A DNA stretch of 64,000 nucleotides. Source: Dirofilaria immitis. Taxonomy: Eukaryota > Nematoda > Chromadorea > Rhabditida > Onchocercidae. The stretch lies in contig JAKNDB010000087.1 of assembly GCA_024305405.1 (NCBI GenBank), forward strand, positions 1,550,001 to 1,614,000. Reading direction: 5' to 3'. A program made the translations under genes and the position numbers. This document shows, piece by piece, positions 26,019 through 38,630 of the stretch (position 1 is the stretch's first letter; the number at the start of each line of letters is the position of its first letter). The notes beneath the pieces were generated by a model that saw nothing but the letters and a program-made list of their open reading frames with translations, searched no databases and was not told the DNA's origin.

Positions 26019-27448
26019 AATCAATGAAAGTATTTTCACTAAATATCTTAACATTTGAACCATTCACCAACGTTAATTATGTTTATTTTCATTCTCTGAT
26101 ATTTGATAAAAATTCGATTATTCATAATGAATAAGAATAAAATGTTTGTTGTGATAACTTTTTTTTATAAAATTTAATAAAATAAATAAATAAATAAAAG
26201 ATAAAAATCATTTAATATATGTTTTATGATAAATTATCAATAGCATATTTTAATATTTGATAAAATTTTATATATTGTTTTTTATAATTATTTTATTTTT
26301 TCCCCATCTTAATTCATCGATTGCTAAAGGATGATTTCTTGATAATATGATAATCAAGAAATGTTGTTATTTAAAAAATGCTGCTTGCTAGAAAAACTTC
26401 TGCAGAATTTTATTATCATTAAATTTATCATAGATAATTCGTTATCCGTTAATCTTCTCTCATTTTTTTTCCTTGCAAAATTTCACATATCTTCTAATTA
26501 TTCATATATGTTTATCGATAATTTGTATTTATTTGACATATCCTTATTTTATTGACATCACTTATTCAACCTTATATTTAATGAGATTTTCTAGAGAATG
26601 ATGAACCTGACGAGAAAATAAACTTTGAAAGAAATTTTATTTGCTATTCATCATATGTACATATATATTCATTTATTTATGAAATATACATATAAAATTA
26701 AAAAATGATAAACTGATTATCATTATATCACTTATAGTATTAATTTTGATCATTTTTGGTATTAATTTAAAATGTGAAATTATTTATTCCTACGAATGAT
26801 TAATATTTCGATTATTATGTAAATTAATTCCTTCCTTAATTAAAACCATCTAAAAAATTTATCATTTAACTTTCAAAATTGTTTAATTAATTATTTCTAA
26901 TTAATAAAATCAATATCATCTGAGTTTACATCATCCTATACGGTTATCTAATGCATAGTATTACTTTGTATACTAAAGGTAGAATGATTAATTGAATAGA
27001 TTGAAAAATTATAATTATTAATTAATAAGTTGATAAGCAACCTATTAATTAATTAAACCTGATTCTTAAATTGTGACACATCAAATTTAAATTAGAAAAT
27101 TGGAGTCAAATTTCCATTGCTAAATTGAAAGCTAAATTCAGAAACTGATTTGAGAAGATGATTTATTTACATCTGTGTAGTGATAATTGATAGATAACAT
27201 ATCAGTACTAAATCATGCTGCGAATGGAAATTAATAACTCAAATAATAATATTATATAGAATTAAATTAAAATTCAGCATAGCCTATGAAAAAAAATTTT
27301 TTTGCTAATTAAATTAAAAGTTGATAAATCTAATAACAATATACTATACTGTTTAACCTTGATATTTTAATATTTGAATATATATTAGTAATTGATAAGA
27401 AAGAATTATTGATCCTTCCTTATCATAATATAAGCATTTATGCTTTCA

Positions 27449-27607
27449 ATGGAATGGAAAGACTTGATTGGATGTCTTGTCTACTTCTTAATCGTTTTAT
27501 TGATAGAATGTCAAGTGTTATTATTGTTGTTTGTTTTGTTGACAATTGCAATAATCATGATATTTATTTTTGGATTAGAAAATAGAATGATATTGGAAGA
27601 GAGTTAA
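27449..27607 (+). CDS. 52-residue hydrophobic ORF, possible membrane microprotein
   Basis: ATG to TAA. The product begins MEWKDLIGCLVYFLIVLLIE, continues through a second hydrophobic stretch (LLLLFVLLTIAIIMIF) and ends GLENRMILEES. The layout suggests one long or two short membrane spans with charged ends. It lies about 700 bp upstream of TTLL12 on the same strand, in a patch slightly less AT-rich than its flanks. No family was recognised. AT-rich DNA favours hydrophobic ORFs by chance, so support is weak. Confidence 0.28.
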   Translation: MEWKDLIGCLVYFLIVLLIECQVLLLLFVLLTIAIIMIFIFGLENRMILEES

Positions 27608-28312
27608 GACAAAAGCAGATAAGAATGTGTATTGGATAGAGAATGATAGGAATTAGAAAATAGTCCGATAGATAAATAGGTATGAAAAATGGAAGTATGT
27701 TAAAGAAAGATGAAAGCGTGTAAATGAGAAAGAATGATAATATTGCAAAATATATATGCTTTTAAAACTGTAATGATGGTTGGAAGTAAAAAAATAGTAT
27801 TGTTAATGAGCAGAGGACAAAGATAGATATATTGGATATTATGAGAAATATAACTCTTATTAAAGGTAGCATTGAATCGATAGGATTAAAGTGAAGATGG
27901 GAGCAATTTTAATTTTCATATTTTTTTTTTTTTTTTTAATTGGAATTGCTAAGGTATGCAAATTGCAATTAGCTACTAATTCTTCTTAGCTATCAATCTC
28001 TTCGTATATTTATCATTTCATAAGAAAAAATAAATAACCTTTTGATTTATGTTTTTAATTTTTTTAAAGGAAAACCCCTTATTTATATATTGTATATTAT
28101 ATGATTATAAGATATTAATTAACATTTTATAGTCATATCTTTTAAATATTATCATTATATTAACAATTGTAATCAGTTATTATTGCAAATATTAGAATAT
28201 TATGAATAATAATGATCAGAGAATAATTATAGATAAATATTAATTTGTGGGATTTTTGTTTTGTTTTGTTTTTTTTTGTATATTTTTAAGTAAAATTAAA
28301 TATTTTAAGAAA

Positions 28313-31300
28313 ATGGAAGCGAAAAAATTAATGATAATAAATATGAGGATTTTGAATCACGACATCGACAACAACTATTAGCAGCTGGTGTACCGAAACA
28401 TTTTTGGCAACGTTTGCATGAAAAACTTGTTAATGAAATATTTGATGCGGGTGATTATTTTCAAATTTTGGAAGAAATTAATGAAGATGGCAAACATAAT
28501 TATACGGTTGTAGCATTACAACAATTGAAAATGGATGATCCAAATTGGTAAATGAAATTTAATTATATTTTGAAATAAAAATGATTTAGAAGAATTCATT
28601 TAAATCTTATACTTTTATTGTATTGAAATTGCTATTAATTATACTTAATAATAAATGTAATAGTTTAAGATGTTGAAATTATATTTTGTCCTACTTCTGA
28701 GCTATATATTTTAGAAAAATTTCATTTTCAATCTCAACCAACGATACTAAATAAGAAAAAAAAGTTATCAATAACGGAAGAGATATAAGTTAAATAAATT
28801 AGGCGGATAAAACAAGCTATGCTAAATGAATTATGGAAATTGTTTTGCTTAATTTTTCCATAAGTAATCTGAAAATTTGTAAGGCATTTTTATTGCTTAC
28901 ATTTGCTTTGTTTGTATTAACAATTTTTGTCTTTTTTTCAGCATTTTCTCATTGATCATATTTGGACTTTTCGACCACAGATTGCACGCAAACAACTGCT
29001 TGAAATTCCTGGTCTTTTGGATCGAATTTGTACTATTTTCAATATTGATGTATGATGTTTTTCACTTCATTTAATGAATGGAGTTACCGATAGTCTGACA
29101 TCAAGTGGAGGATTAAAGCTTATCACTAGCTTTTTTGTGAGTCATATAGAAATCGTGTGTGGCATTCAAACGCTTAACCAGTCGAAAATTCGAGAACCTC
29201 TGATATTTCTGAAATAAGTTTTTAGAATCAAAAATATGGACTTGATATCGTTTTTGAATTTTACTTTCACTATAATAAAATGATTATACAAAATTATAGG
29301 GCCTATTTCAAAATGATTTTGAATAAATTGTGGTACCTATATACGTTTATTCAGAACCATTTTGAAATAAAATCTTACAATTCAGCATAACCGTATGAAT
29401 ATAATTGTTGGCTTGTGGATTAAATTATTTTTATAATTTATTGTGTATTACGTTGCTAATGCACAGAGATTTTCTAATAATTCGAGCGAAAAGAAAATAT
29501 TTAGCGAAGTAGCCTTGAATGGAAACGTTAAGATTCTGCATATTAAATCAAGTTTAACTGACAATTTTTATTATGAATATGCTGGATTTTGTATTATTTT
29601 TAGGAACAAGAAAGAAGTGCAGCAGAAAGTCATTCGGATTACGGTGGTAGTGGTGATGAAACGCAAATTCCATGTGGATTAGACGAGCAAGCTGGAGATC
29701 ATCATGGCGAAGGTAAATTGGAGTGGACAAGTCATATTAACAGTTTTAAAAAGCATCTTAGTAATAAATATAATGATAATACTGAATTAGATGGCGCTAG
29801 ATTTGATGATGTTATTGGACCAAATAAATCTAGAGATAGATTTTTTTATTTGCTTTTTCATGGATTTCAATCTTAATATATCGATCTCACTGAGAAAAAA
29901 TTAATTCATTTCCTGATCTGGAGCACATTTTTATGATTACAGGACAACAGAAATATGAACCATTTTACGGATAATTCCATCGAGGATTTGGCTGCACATC
30001 AAACTTCCTTGTATGGAGCAACTATTGTTTTTTTTCAGAACACGACTGTAGCCTTCCAGGAAGTGTAACAGAGAGTCCAATGTCGGAAAGTCTTGTTACT
30101 GTTTCAGAAGAAGAACGCCGAATAAATGAAGCTCTACGTCATATGTGGCGTTACATCCATACTTATACAATGCGTTTCTTAGAGAAGGTATCCAAAATAT
30201 TCGTAATATTGCGTCGTATCAAATTATTTTTCGAGCTTAATGGCTTAATTCTGATTTTTCTAGTAAATCTCTGATGTTCGTTTTTGATAAAGTTGGCTAA
30301 AATTTGTTGAAACTAAATTCTTCCGAATTTAACAATTTTTTTCAGGAACCGGAGGAATGCGACATGCCACTATGGTATATGCCTGATGAATTTGGTGTTC
30401 GAATTGGTCATAGCCATATACCTAATTGTCGAATGGTACCCATCTTTCATACGCCAGAAAATATAGCCTATAATTTGTTATTTCCTATTCAAAATATTGA
30501 AATTGAAGGTAAACCTTATTTGTTTTCGGTTAAAAAATTTGTTATTTATCATTTTTATAGAGCATCTGAAGAAATCAAGTCTCGACTTTGCAGAAATTGT
30601 TACCCGGGATTATGTCGACACATTAATTGGGAGGAATCACTCGGATTGGCGTCATATTTTAATGCATCCATGGATTCCTACAGATTTAACAGGCGAAAAC
30701 TTGAACATATCATTGCTCCAGATTCGCATTTTACAGTAAAGCTATTTCATATCTTTATCAGAAATATGTGTTTAGCGTCAGCCTGAATATAGCCCAACGT
30801 TGCTTTCGTGTACGAAATTTATATATATATTGTGATTTGTGTTGATATATGCTTTCACAATCGGTATTTATTTTAGCGTTATCGTATTCCTGACATATTT
30901 CCGTCAGATGCTCCGAATGTCGTTCCTGGCGTTGATTTATCATCAGGAAAAGTACATGTATTTGGAGATGATATGCAATTTTTCTCAAATCTGAAAACAA
31001 TTGAAATTATAAAAGTTGATTGCATGGAAGATGCCGATGTTATTTTGATGCGGAAGCATTTCAGTGATTACAAGTAATTTATTTTCGAAACGATTCTACT
31101 TTTTTACCTAACTTAAATTCTGATTTATTGTTTGCTATATTTTCTTATGTTTCTAGATACTAATCTTTATCATACTTCCCAGTTGTATGGAGGTTAATCC
31201 AGCTTTACTTAGAAGATTTTATAGTCAGTTGTAAGTGCATCTTTGAGCACAGAGAACGATCGAAAATTGTATAAAGGAGCGTAGTTATATTGTAAAAATG

Positions 31301-33820
31301 AATAAAAGTTTCAATTTTTTTAAATCGATTTTTGGGAAACTCTAATTTCAGACATTTATATGAGAAAAATCCGAAAGCTTTGGTGAATCAATTTCCATTC
31401 GATAATGTATTAACAGTAAAAGATCTGCTGGCAGCGACAATACAATCAGTGTATCGTGATAGTGTGATGGATCCAAAAATAATGCATTGGCAACCATTGT
31501 GGTTCGAAACAACTTTCAATCTTGAAACTGAATTGCCACAGTTTGTAGCCTATTATCAACAGCGAGCACTCAGGTCATCTTTTTTCTCTTCCAGTTTATC
31601 CTTTTCCTTTTTTATGCTACATATAAATGGCAAATTTTGAAAAATGTTGATGTATAATTTTCCTATAAATTGCGGACAGTTTGAAAAGTAATTTTTTTAA
31701 ATTTCTGACAGTCCAAAGGATTCTTTTTCGCAGCGTTCAAATGAAAAAGCTAATATCAGTCTTAAAGCTCAGCGTTAACTCATTTTACAAAAACTGCAAT
31801 ATTAAAGATTTACTTGAACCGAGCAATTCTTATTTTAAGTCCTTAATTTTCATCCTAATGTGATTGATATTCTAACAATCCCAGGGATACGGACTGGATT
31901 TCATGATTTATCGTAGTAACAAAATTATTCTTTTAATTATGCAGGAATTTGGATAATACCTGGATAATAAAACCGTGGAATCTTGCTCGAGGTCTGGATA
32001 TGCATGTGACTGATAATTTATCTTATATTATTCGTATTATCGAAAGTGGACCTAAGGTGCATTTAAAATGACAAGTATATTAGTTTCGTATTTGACAATA
32101 ATCATTGAAATTGCAGGTGTTTATCAACTAATGTTTAAAATAATTTGCTGATTTTTTTAGATTGCGTGTAAGTATATTCACAGACCTGTTCTCTTTCGAA
32201 GACCTGACAATGGTAATATGGTGAAATTCGACATACGCTATATCGTATTTTTGCGTAGTTTAAGACCACTGAAGTTGTTTTTATATAAAAATTTTTGGGT
32301 GCGATTTGCAATCAAGTAAGTTTTATTCGGAATTGAATTACCTGCTTAGAAATCACTTTCGTTTTGGAGTGTAACGAGTGTATCTAGTTAACCCTAAGCA
32401 TCTAGTGATTCAGCAATGTATACTTCCAAAATTCCGAAAACTTAATGTTTCAAGTTGAGTATTCCAAGCTGAGATTCGAACCGATATCTAATTAGCTGGT
32501 AGTTTAAAATAATTGATTGAATGGCTGCCATTTTAAACATCCTTCAGGAATTCGTGTGCAGTCGTGCTATAATCATTCTGTGTCAAAGATGCATCATTTC
32601 AATTTCTACACCTTGAGTTTTTCTATTTGAAGGATTTTAAGTGTTTATTTTCAGTGACTTTTCTCTTTCCGAATTGGATGACCGTGAAACTCATTTCACA
32701 GTTTTCAATTATTCTGGAGAAGATAAAGTTTTAAACGTAGTCGTTTTAATTATTCTTAACTGTTTTCATTTTGTTATTAGAAATATCCATTTCAAAATTC
32801 ATCTTATTCACTTTATCGAACATTTTCCAAAATGTTATAATTTTTACCGGATTCTTTTCATTGTGATTGATTTTCGTGAGAATTTATTATAACACTTTTT
32901 TTAAAAAATGTAATAACATTATTTTTTTGAGTTCATTAAATGTTATATGCAAAGTCATATGTTTCATTTGGTCTAGATGGACTGCAAAGATTTTATCGAT
33001 CAATGGGAAAAATTGTATGCTGTAAAATGGAGCGAAATACAAGAAAAATCAATGGAATTATCAAAAATGTATTTGAAAGTGTATCTAGGTATAGTTGTTT
33101 GGCAGTATTTCTCGAATTTCCGCCTAGCAAAAATAGACAAAAAGAAAAATAGTAGCTATGAACTACTTTTTTTCCAGATTTTTCGGATCTTTTTTTGCAT
33201 ATTTAAAAAAGATTATCCGTAATAGAAGCTTTTTTCAGAGAGGGACCTCCTCGTGGGATTGTACCAAATGGGCAGTCTCGAGCAATGTATGGACTGGACC
33301 TAATGTTGAAATGGGATTCTGATGGTTTGTTTTCTTCAAATAAATATTTATGTTGCAAAATATTAAAATGTCTGGTTTTGAAAAAAAAAGGAAAATTCGG
33401 CCTTTTTCAAGTCACTGCTCTAAATTTTGAAATGTCTGATCATTATTGATTCAGAGTATACCTCCTCTTTTTGCAACTAAATAATTTTCACTTCATACTT
33501 AATTTGGTTTTGAATTCTTATTGTAAATAGATCAACTTTTTTTTTTAAATTGGAGGACTTAATGTTCTGGGAATTCTAGCAGTTGTATTAGTAATTTAGT
33601 TCTCGACTTGGTTTAACTTATTCCATTTAATTTCGCCAAAATTATGCAATTTATGTTTCCAGATCTTGCTACGCGCAAAATTTGTATTTCATTTATCGAA
33701 GGAAATTTCATGCCGGATTGTGATCGTGCTTGCAAATTTTATGCAAATTTTGCAGACACAGCTTTTAAAGCATTATTTACAGATGAAAACATTCCTGATA
33801 TGTTGGTTGAGATAGTTTAA
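28313..33820 (+). CDS. TTLL12: tubulin--tyrosine ligase-like protein 12
   Basis: TTLL12 pairs an N-terminal SET-like domain with a C-terminal TTL (ATP-grasp-type) domain; its tubulin-ligase activity in other animals is doubtful. Exons: 28313-28547, 28942-29049, 29604-29712, 30039-30187, 30346-30508, 30561-30735, 30877-31073, 31352-31573, 31945-32056, 32161-32315, 32655-32736, 32977-33088, 33241-33324, 33663-33820, giving about 687 residues (human about 644). Landmarks: [18 protein letters not shown] and EIFDAGDYF (about 20-50), [12 protein letters not shown] (about 80), [20 protein letters not shown] (about 210), [15 protein letters not shown] (about 395), [19 protein letters not shown] (about 435), [16 protein letters not shown] (about 460), [18 protein letters not shown] (about 510), [13 protein letters not shown] (about 620), [15 protein letters not shown] (about 645). 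Frame breaks in A6 at 28322-28327, T4 at 28944-28947 and T4 at 30729-30732 each need one added base. The ATG at 28313 reads into the conserved frame only with the first of these. The ATP-grasp Glu and Asn (FIEGN) are kept. Confidence 0.95.
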
Positions 33821-34459
33821 TTTCTCTTACGATATGCTTCTAAATTCTTCAGTTTTTTAATCCGATAAGTAATATGCTTGTCTTTTTTCCAAATCCATTA
33901 TTAAGTGGTAAAAAATTTGCTGGGCAAACGCATTTTTTCTAATCATGAGAGTTAAAACTTCCCATATTGAAATTTTCAAAATAATTAATGAATGAGAAAT
34001 ATCCTCGCTTCGAATCAGATGAGTAATATCTTCAGTTCTTATCAACTCTCTCAAATTCCTTAAACAGTTTCAACGAATGTTATATCTAGTCATATATTTT
34101 GTTTCAGGCGAATAATATGTAACTTTAACATCATAATTATTTGTTAACTTTAGGTACCTGCTTTAAATTCTTACAAAAAAATTTGCCCGAAAAATATATC
34201 GTTTTTGTGAATCACTTTTTGAAGCTTTGTTTTCTATATTCTCGAGTATTGTTCGAATTTGTGCAATTAAATAGTTATGAAAATTTTTACGATACATAAA
34301 TATATCACTTGTTCATAAGTTGAATAACACTTTATTGGATATTGTATGGAAAATTTTTGAAAGCTGGAAATTTCTGATATGTATTTAATCTAATTTTTGT
34401 ACTAGAAGTAAATGAAATAATATCGCTTGTTGAGTCATATAAATTTTATTTACTTTGCT

Positions 34460-34705
34460 ATGACTTTTCTATTAAATACTTCAATTATTGCTATGAATAT
34501 TAAGAGAAAGAGAAAAAAAATTAAAATTAAATATCGTTATGTTATATATCATAATACATTAAAATCTAAAATTCGCAAACAATCAATTATTCCAACGGCT
34601 ATCGATATCATTCATGACAAACGGATAAATAATCGCAATAAAAATATTACGAAAATGTTCCGCTCCATTTTAATCGATTGCAATAGTAATTTAACATCAA
34701 TATAA
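34460..34705 (+). CDS. 81-residue basic, possibly secreted protein, unrecognised
   Basis: Frame from the ATG at 34460 to TAA. The upstream frame stays open from 34427 without an ATG. It has a hydrophobic start (MTFLLNTSIIAMNI), then a strongly basic stretch (KRKRKKIKIKYR), then IIPTAIDIIHDKRINNRNK and a Cys near the end. Arg codons are CGT/CGC/CGG as well as AGA, and codons ACG, GCT, ATC, GAT, TCC and TGC look coding. It may be a small secreted or signal-anchored peptide, or one exon of a longer gene. It lies 640 bp downstream of TTLL12 on the same strand. Confidence 0.38.
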   Translation: MTFLLNTSIIAMNIKRKRKKIKIKYRYVIYHNTLKSKIRKQSIIPTAIDIIHDKRINNRNKNITKMFRSILIDCNSNLTSI

Positions 34706-36898
34706 TCTCTATATATCATCAAAATATATGCATATATATATTATCAAGGAGATTATATTTTTTTGTAAATACAAAAAAAAAAAAATTAAATTTGAAATTT
34801 CAAAATTTTTCACATCCATAATTGTATCGCACTTGCATTATTTGTATAGGAGAAGAAATATTTTAAAAAGATCGATTTTTATGTCATCTATACAATTCAA
34901 TTAGAATTATACAATTACCTGGAAGGAATTAACAATAGAAATTTTTCTTCCCTTAAATTTGATGAAATCATTTTGGTAAATAAAACTTTGCAGAAAGTAT
35001 ATATTCATTCATTCAATCATTCAAATCAACAATCATTCCAAATTATTTCAAACTAATCGATACAGTATCAATAGATTAATTTCCTTTTTTTTTTAAAATA
35101 TTTTTTCAGAATTTTATGAAAATTGTCACTTTTTTTTTCATTGAAATATTTCTTATTGTCGTAATTTTTACACAAAATATTACAAATTCATAAATTTAAA
35201 TAATCACATGAAGAATATCGATGAAATGGGTCGTTAAAATTTATCAATAATGTAATTTATTTTCGTATGCTTTTTTTTCTTTTCTTTTTAAGTATTTAAT
35301 GTTACCATAATTTATCGATCATTTTAAAATCAGAATATTGATATTATCATGAATAATTTATCAAAATTAAATTTTTCCTCTTTCTTTTTGTAAACTATAA
35401 TTTATGACTTTTCGTAACTTACATAATTCTATCAATTTTTGATCATTCATTGAAATGATTTAAAATAAGTTATCAGTAGTGATTTAGGTTTAAGTATTAA
35501 ACCAAATATATTATTAAATTCTTCTCTTCATTCCGAAATATCTATCATGATCTTAAAATAATGAACAAAATTTTGTTATCATATCATTTCATCTTTTCAT
35601 GAATATAATCATTCTATATTAGTTTGTCATTCAATTCTTTTAATATTTTGAATTAAAAAAAAAATCTTCAATAAATTATTAATCATTTTTCTGGCCTATT
35701 TTTTACATTCAGGCTTCATCTTTTCTGATAATCATTTTCAAACATTTATCAATTATTGTCAAAAAATCTTATCACAACATTTTAATTTTCAAATATTTTA
35801 TAAATTTTAAAAGATTTTTCTTTCCAACTTTTTTTCTTTCATATGATTTTTATCTTTTCCTATGTTTTATATCGTAAACAAAATAATTCATGTATTATTC
35901 ATCATCGATATATTGTTTTGTTTTGATAGATTTATTATAGTTTTTTTTGCCTTTGCTATGATTATTTGATGGGATAGATTAAATTATCAGTTTGTTTTAT
36001 TAACTATATATTGAAGACATTTTTATCATTTTTATCATACAAATGATTATTTATTATTGAAATACAAATATTTGAATGTAATATTTGCTTGAAATATTTT
36101 GTTTGGCAAATCAAAAATTGAATATTATTAACATACTTATTTTATTTATTTATTATATTTTTGTTTGCTAAAAATTGGAATAATCAAGGATATCTTTAAA
36201 TACCTGCCATTTTAATTATTATTCAATATCTTGTAATATTTGATATTATGAATGAAAATAGGCAAAAATCTGAAATTAATCTTATTAACAATTAAATATT
36301 TAACATATATATCTTTCTCCTTTTATTTCTCTCTCTCTCGCTTTTTCCCTCTCTCCTTCTCTCTCTCTCTTTCTATGCTCACTCATCACTATTATATTTG
36401 AATTAAAATTAAATAATTAAAAAGGAATAAATGAATAATAATATTTTCCTTTTATTGTTAGTTATTTTAATATGTATTTCATTTAATAGAATTATTTATA
36501 TTTGTAAAATATTGAAAAATTTTAAATTAATAAACAAAAAATTAGTAAACAAAAAATTAATAAACAAAAATTAATGGTCTTCGCCTCTTTATTATTAATA
36601 TCTTAGAATGTTTGAATTATAATGCTGCTTTGAAATAAGATAAAAAGATTGCAAAGATAATTAGAAATTTGTACATGAAAATATGAACAACATGCTGTTC
36701 GGAAGAAATTTCTGATCAAAAACCAGATTTGTTATTGAATTGATGGAAAAGTGATATGAAATAAGTTTATGCTTATCATATTATCCATCATATCATCCTG
36801 ACCCGTTTTTGTGAAATTTTATAAAATTTGTTTTAGTTAACTGAAAGATAGAAAGATACGTACAGATGAGATACACGTATTTTATATCTATCGCAATC

Positions 36899-36992
36899 AA
36901 CATTTTGGTTGATCGGTCGATCGGTCGGTCGATTTGGTTGGTTAGTTGATTGGTATAGGTCGATTGGATGGTTGGTTGGTTGGTTGGTTAGT
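36899..36992. repeat. GGTT/GGTC-rich simple repeat
   Basis: Units of CGGT, then GGTT, run from GATCGGTCGATCGGTCGG to GGTTGGTTGGTTGGTTAG. This is a G-rich strand next to the ATTC array and is not a nematode telomere repeat (TTAGGC). Confidence 0.8.
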
Positions 36993-37079
36993 TGTTAATG
37001 TTCAACGTGTTTAGATATTCCGAAGAATACAAATGATAACCGATGTTGTCTTTAATTTATTCCTTCCTTTTTTTTCGAT

Positions 37080-38310
37080 TCATTCATTCTATCATTTTAT
37101 CAATTGATTCATTCATTCTATCATTTTATCATTCATTCATTCATTCTATTATTCATTCATTCATTCTATCATTCATTCATTCCATTCATTCATTCTATCA
37201 TTCATTCATCATTCAATCATTCATTCATTCACTCATTCTATCATTCATTCACTCATTCTATCATTCATTCATTCTGTCATTCATTCATTCACTCATTCTA
37301 TTATTATTCATTCATTCTATCATTCATTCATTCATTCTATCATTCATTCATTCATTCATTCATTCATTCGATCATTCATTCATTCTTCATTCATTCATTC
37401 ATTCATTCATTCATTCATTCATTCATTCATTCATTCATTCATTCATTCATTCATTCATTCATTCCATTCATTCATTCATTCATTCATTCTGTCATTCATT
37501 CATTCACTCATTCCATTTATTCATTCATTCATTCTATCATTCATTCACTCATTCTATCATTCATTCATTCATTCTATCATTCATTCATTCTGTCATTCAT
37601 TCATTCATTCATTCTATTCATTCATTCATTCATTCTATTCATTCATTCATCCATTCCATTCATTCATTCATCCATTCATTCATTCTATCATTCATTCATT
37701 CTATTATTCATTCATTCATTCTATCATTCATTCATTCTATCATTCACTCATTCATTCCATTCATTCATTCATCCATTCATTCATTCTGTCATTCATTCAT
37801 TCTACTCATTCATTCATTCATTCTATTCATTCATTCTATCATTCATTCATCTCATTCTATTCATTCATTCATCCATTCATTCATTCATTCCATTCATTCT
37901 ATTCATTCATTCATTCTATCATTCATTCATTCATATCATTCATTCATCCATTCCATTTATTCATTCATTCATTCTGTCATTCATTCATTCATTCTATCAT
38001 TCATTCACTCATTCTATCATTCATTCATTCATTCACTCATTCTATCATTCATTCTATTATTCATTCATTCCATTCATTCATTAATTCATTCATTCTATTA
38101 TTCATTCATTCATTCTATCATTCATTCTATTATTCATTCCATCCATTCATCTATCCTGTCATTAATTCTATCATTCAGTCATTCATTCATTCATTTGATT
38201 CATTCATTCATTTGATTCATTCATTCTCTTATTTTATCATTCAGTCATTTATTCATTCCATTCATTCATCTATCCTGTCATTAATTCTACCATTCATTCA
38301 TTCTACATTC
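37080..38310. repeat. 1.2-kb ATTC tetranucleotide array with higher-order structure
   Basis: Hundreds of ATTC units are interrupted by CTAT, CTGT and CACT variants that recur in longer blocks (for example TCTATCATTCATTCATTC). Because 4-nt units give a 12-nt codon cycle without stops, both forward frames are open for more than 300 codons of His-Ser-Phe-Ile; these are not genes. The array ends 320 bp before the transgelin start codon. Confidence 0.97.
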
Positions 38311-38630
38311 TCTACATAACCCGATCGGGTTAGTGGTTTGTAATCATCACATTCCTCGATGATCGGTTGCTGGTGACGCTGTTGTTATGATCATCACTCC
38401 TCCAATGGTTTACTATTTTAGTGGACAATAATAGATCGACAACGACAGTCATTAACATTCAATCAACCGACCTCCTCATCCTAAGAAAATATGAGCTTTA
38501 TGCTCAGCATTTTTAGTTTTTATTTACTTTTGTCTTTTTGTTTTTTTTTGTTCCGTTGCTGAATTTGATCAATACGAATTTCTCATCTAATATTATTGCA
38601 AATCCGGTGCTATCAGATTATCAATATATC

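Larger units (their letters stand above)
19067..28312. other. gene-poor region between divergent copine and TTLL12 genes
   Basis: About 9.2 kb separate the first identified copine exon from TTLL12. No complete conserved gene was found. Contents: the TTLL12-derived inverted duplication (19338-20125), the second 121-bp block, a short ORF resembling the copine C-terminus, several microsatellites and hairpins, and a 52-residue hydrophobic ORF. The missing first copine exon(s) should be here. The remaining AT-rich sequence shows nothing readable. Confidence 0.6.
33821..38630. other. intergenic region TTLL12 to transgelin
   Basis: Contains one coding-like 81-residue ORF, a GGT(T/C)-rich patch and a 1.2-kb ATTC array. 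The 38310-38480 segment is clearly less AT-rich (for example CGATCGGGTTAG and GTTGCTGGTGACGCTG) and directly precedes the transgelin start, so it is the best candidate for a promoter or 5' UTR exon. The rest shows nothing readable. Confidence 0.6.

Noticed and set aside
30497..31000. Two 80-codon frames, one on each strand
   Set aside because: Both are shadow frames over TTLL12 exons 5-7 and are explained by the conserved exon reading, apart from parts that coincide with a true exon.
37043..38215. Overlapping open frames of 390 and 326 codons (His-Ser-Phe-Ile repeats)
   Set aside because: They are a by-product of the ATTC tetranucleotide array, whose codon cycle has no stop; two frames are open at once and there is no other protein feature.
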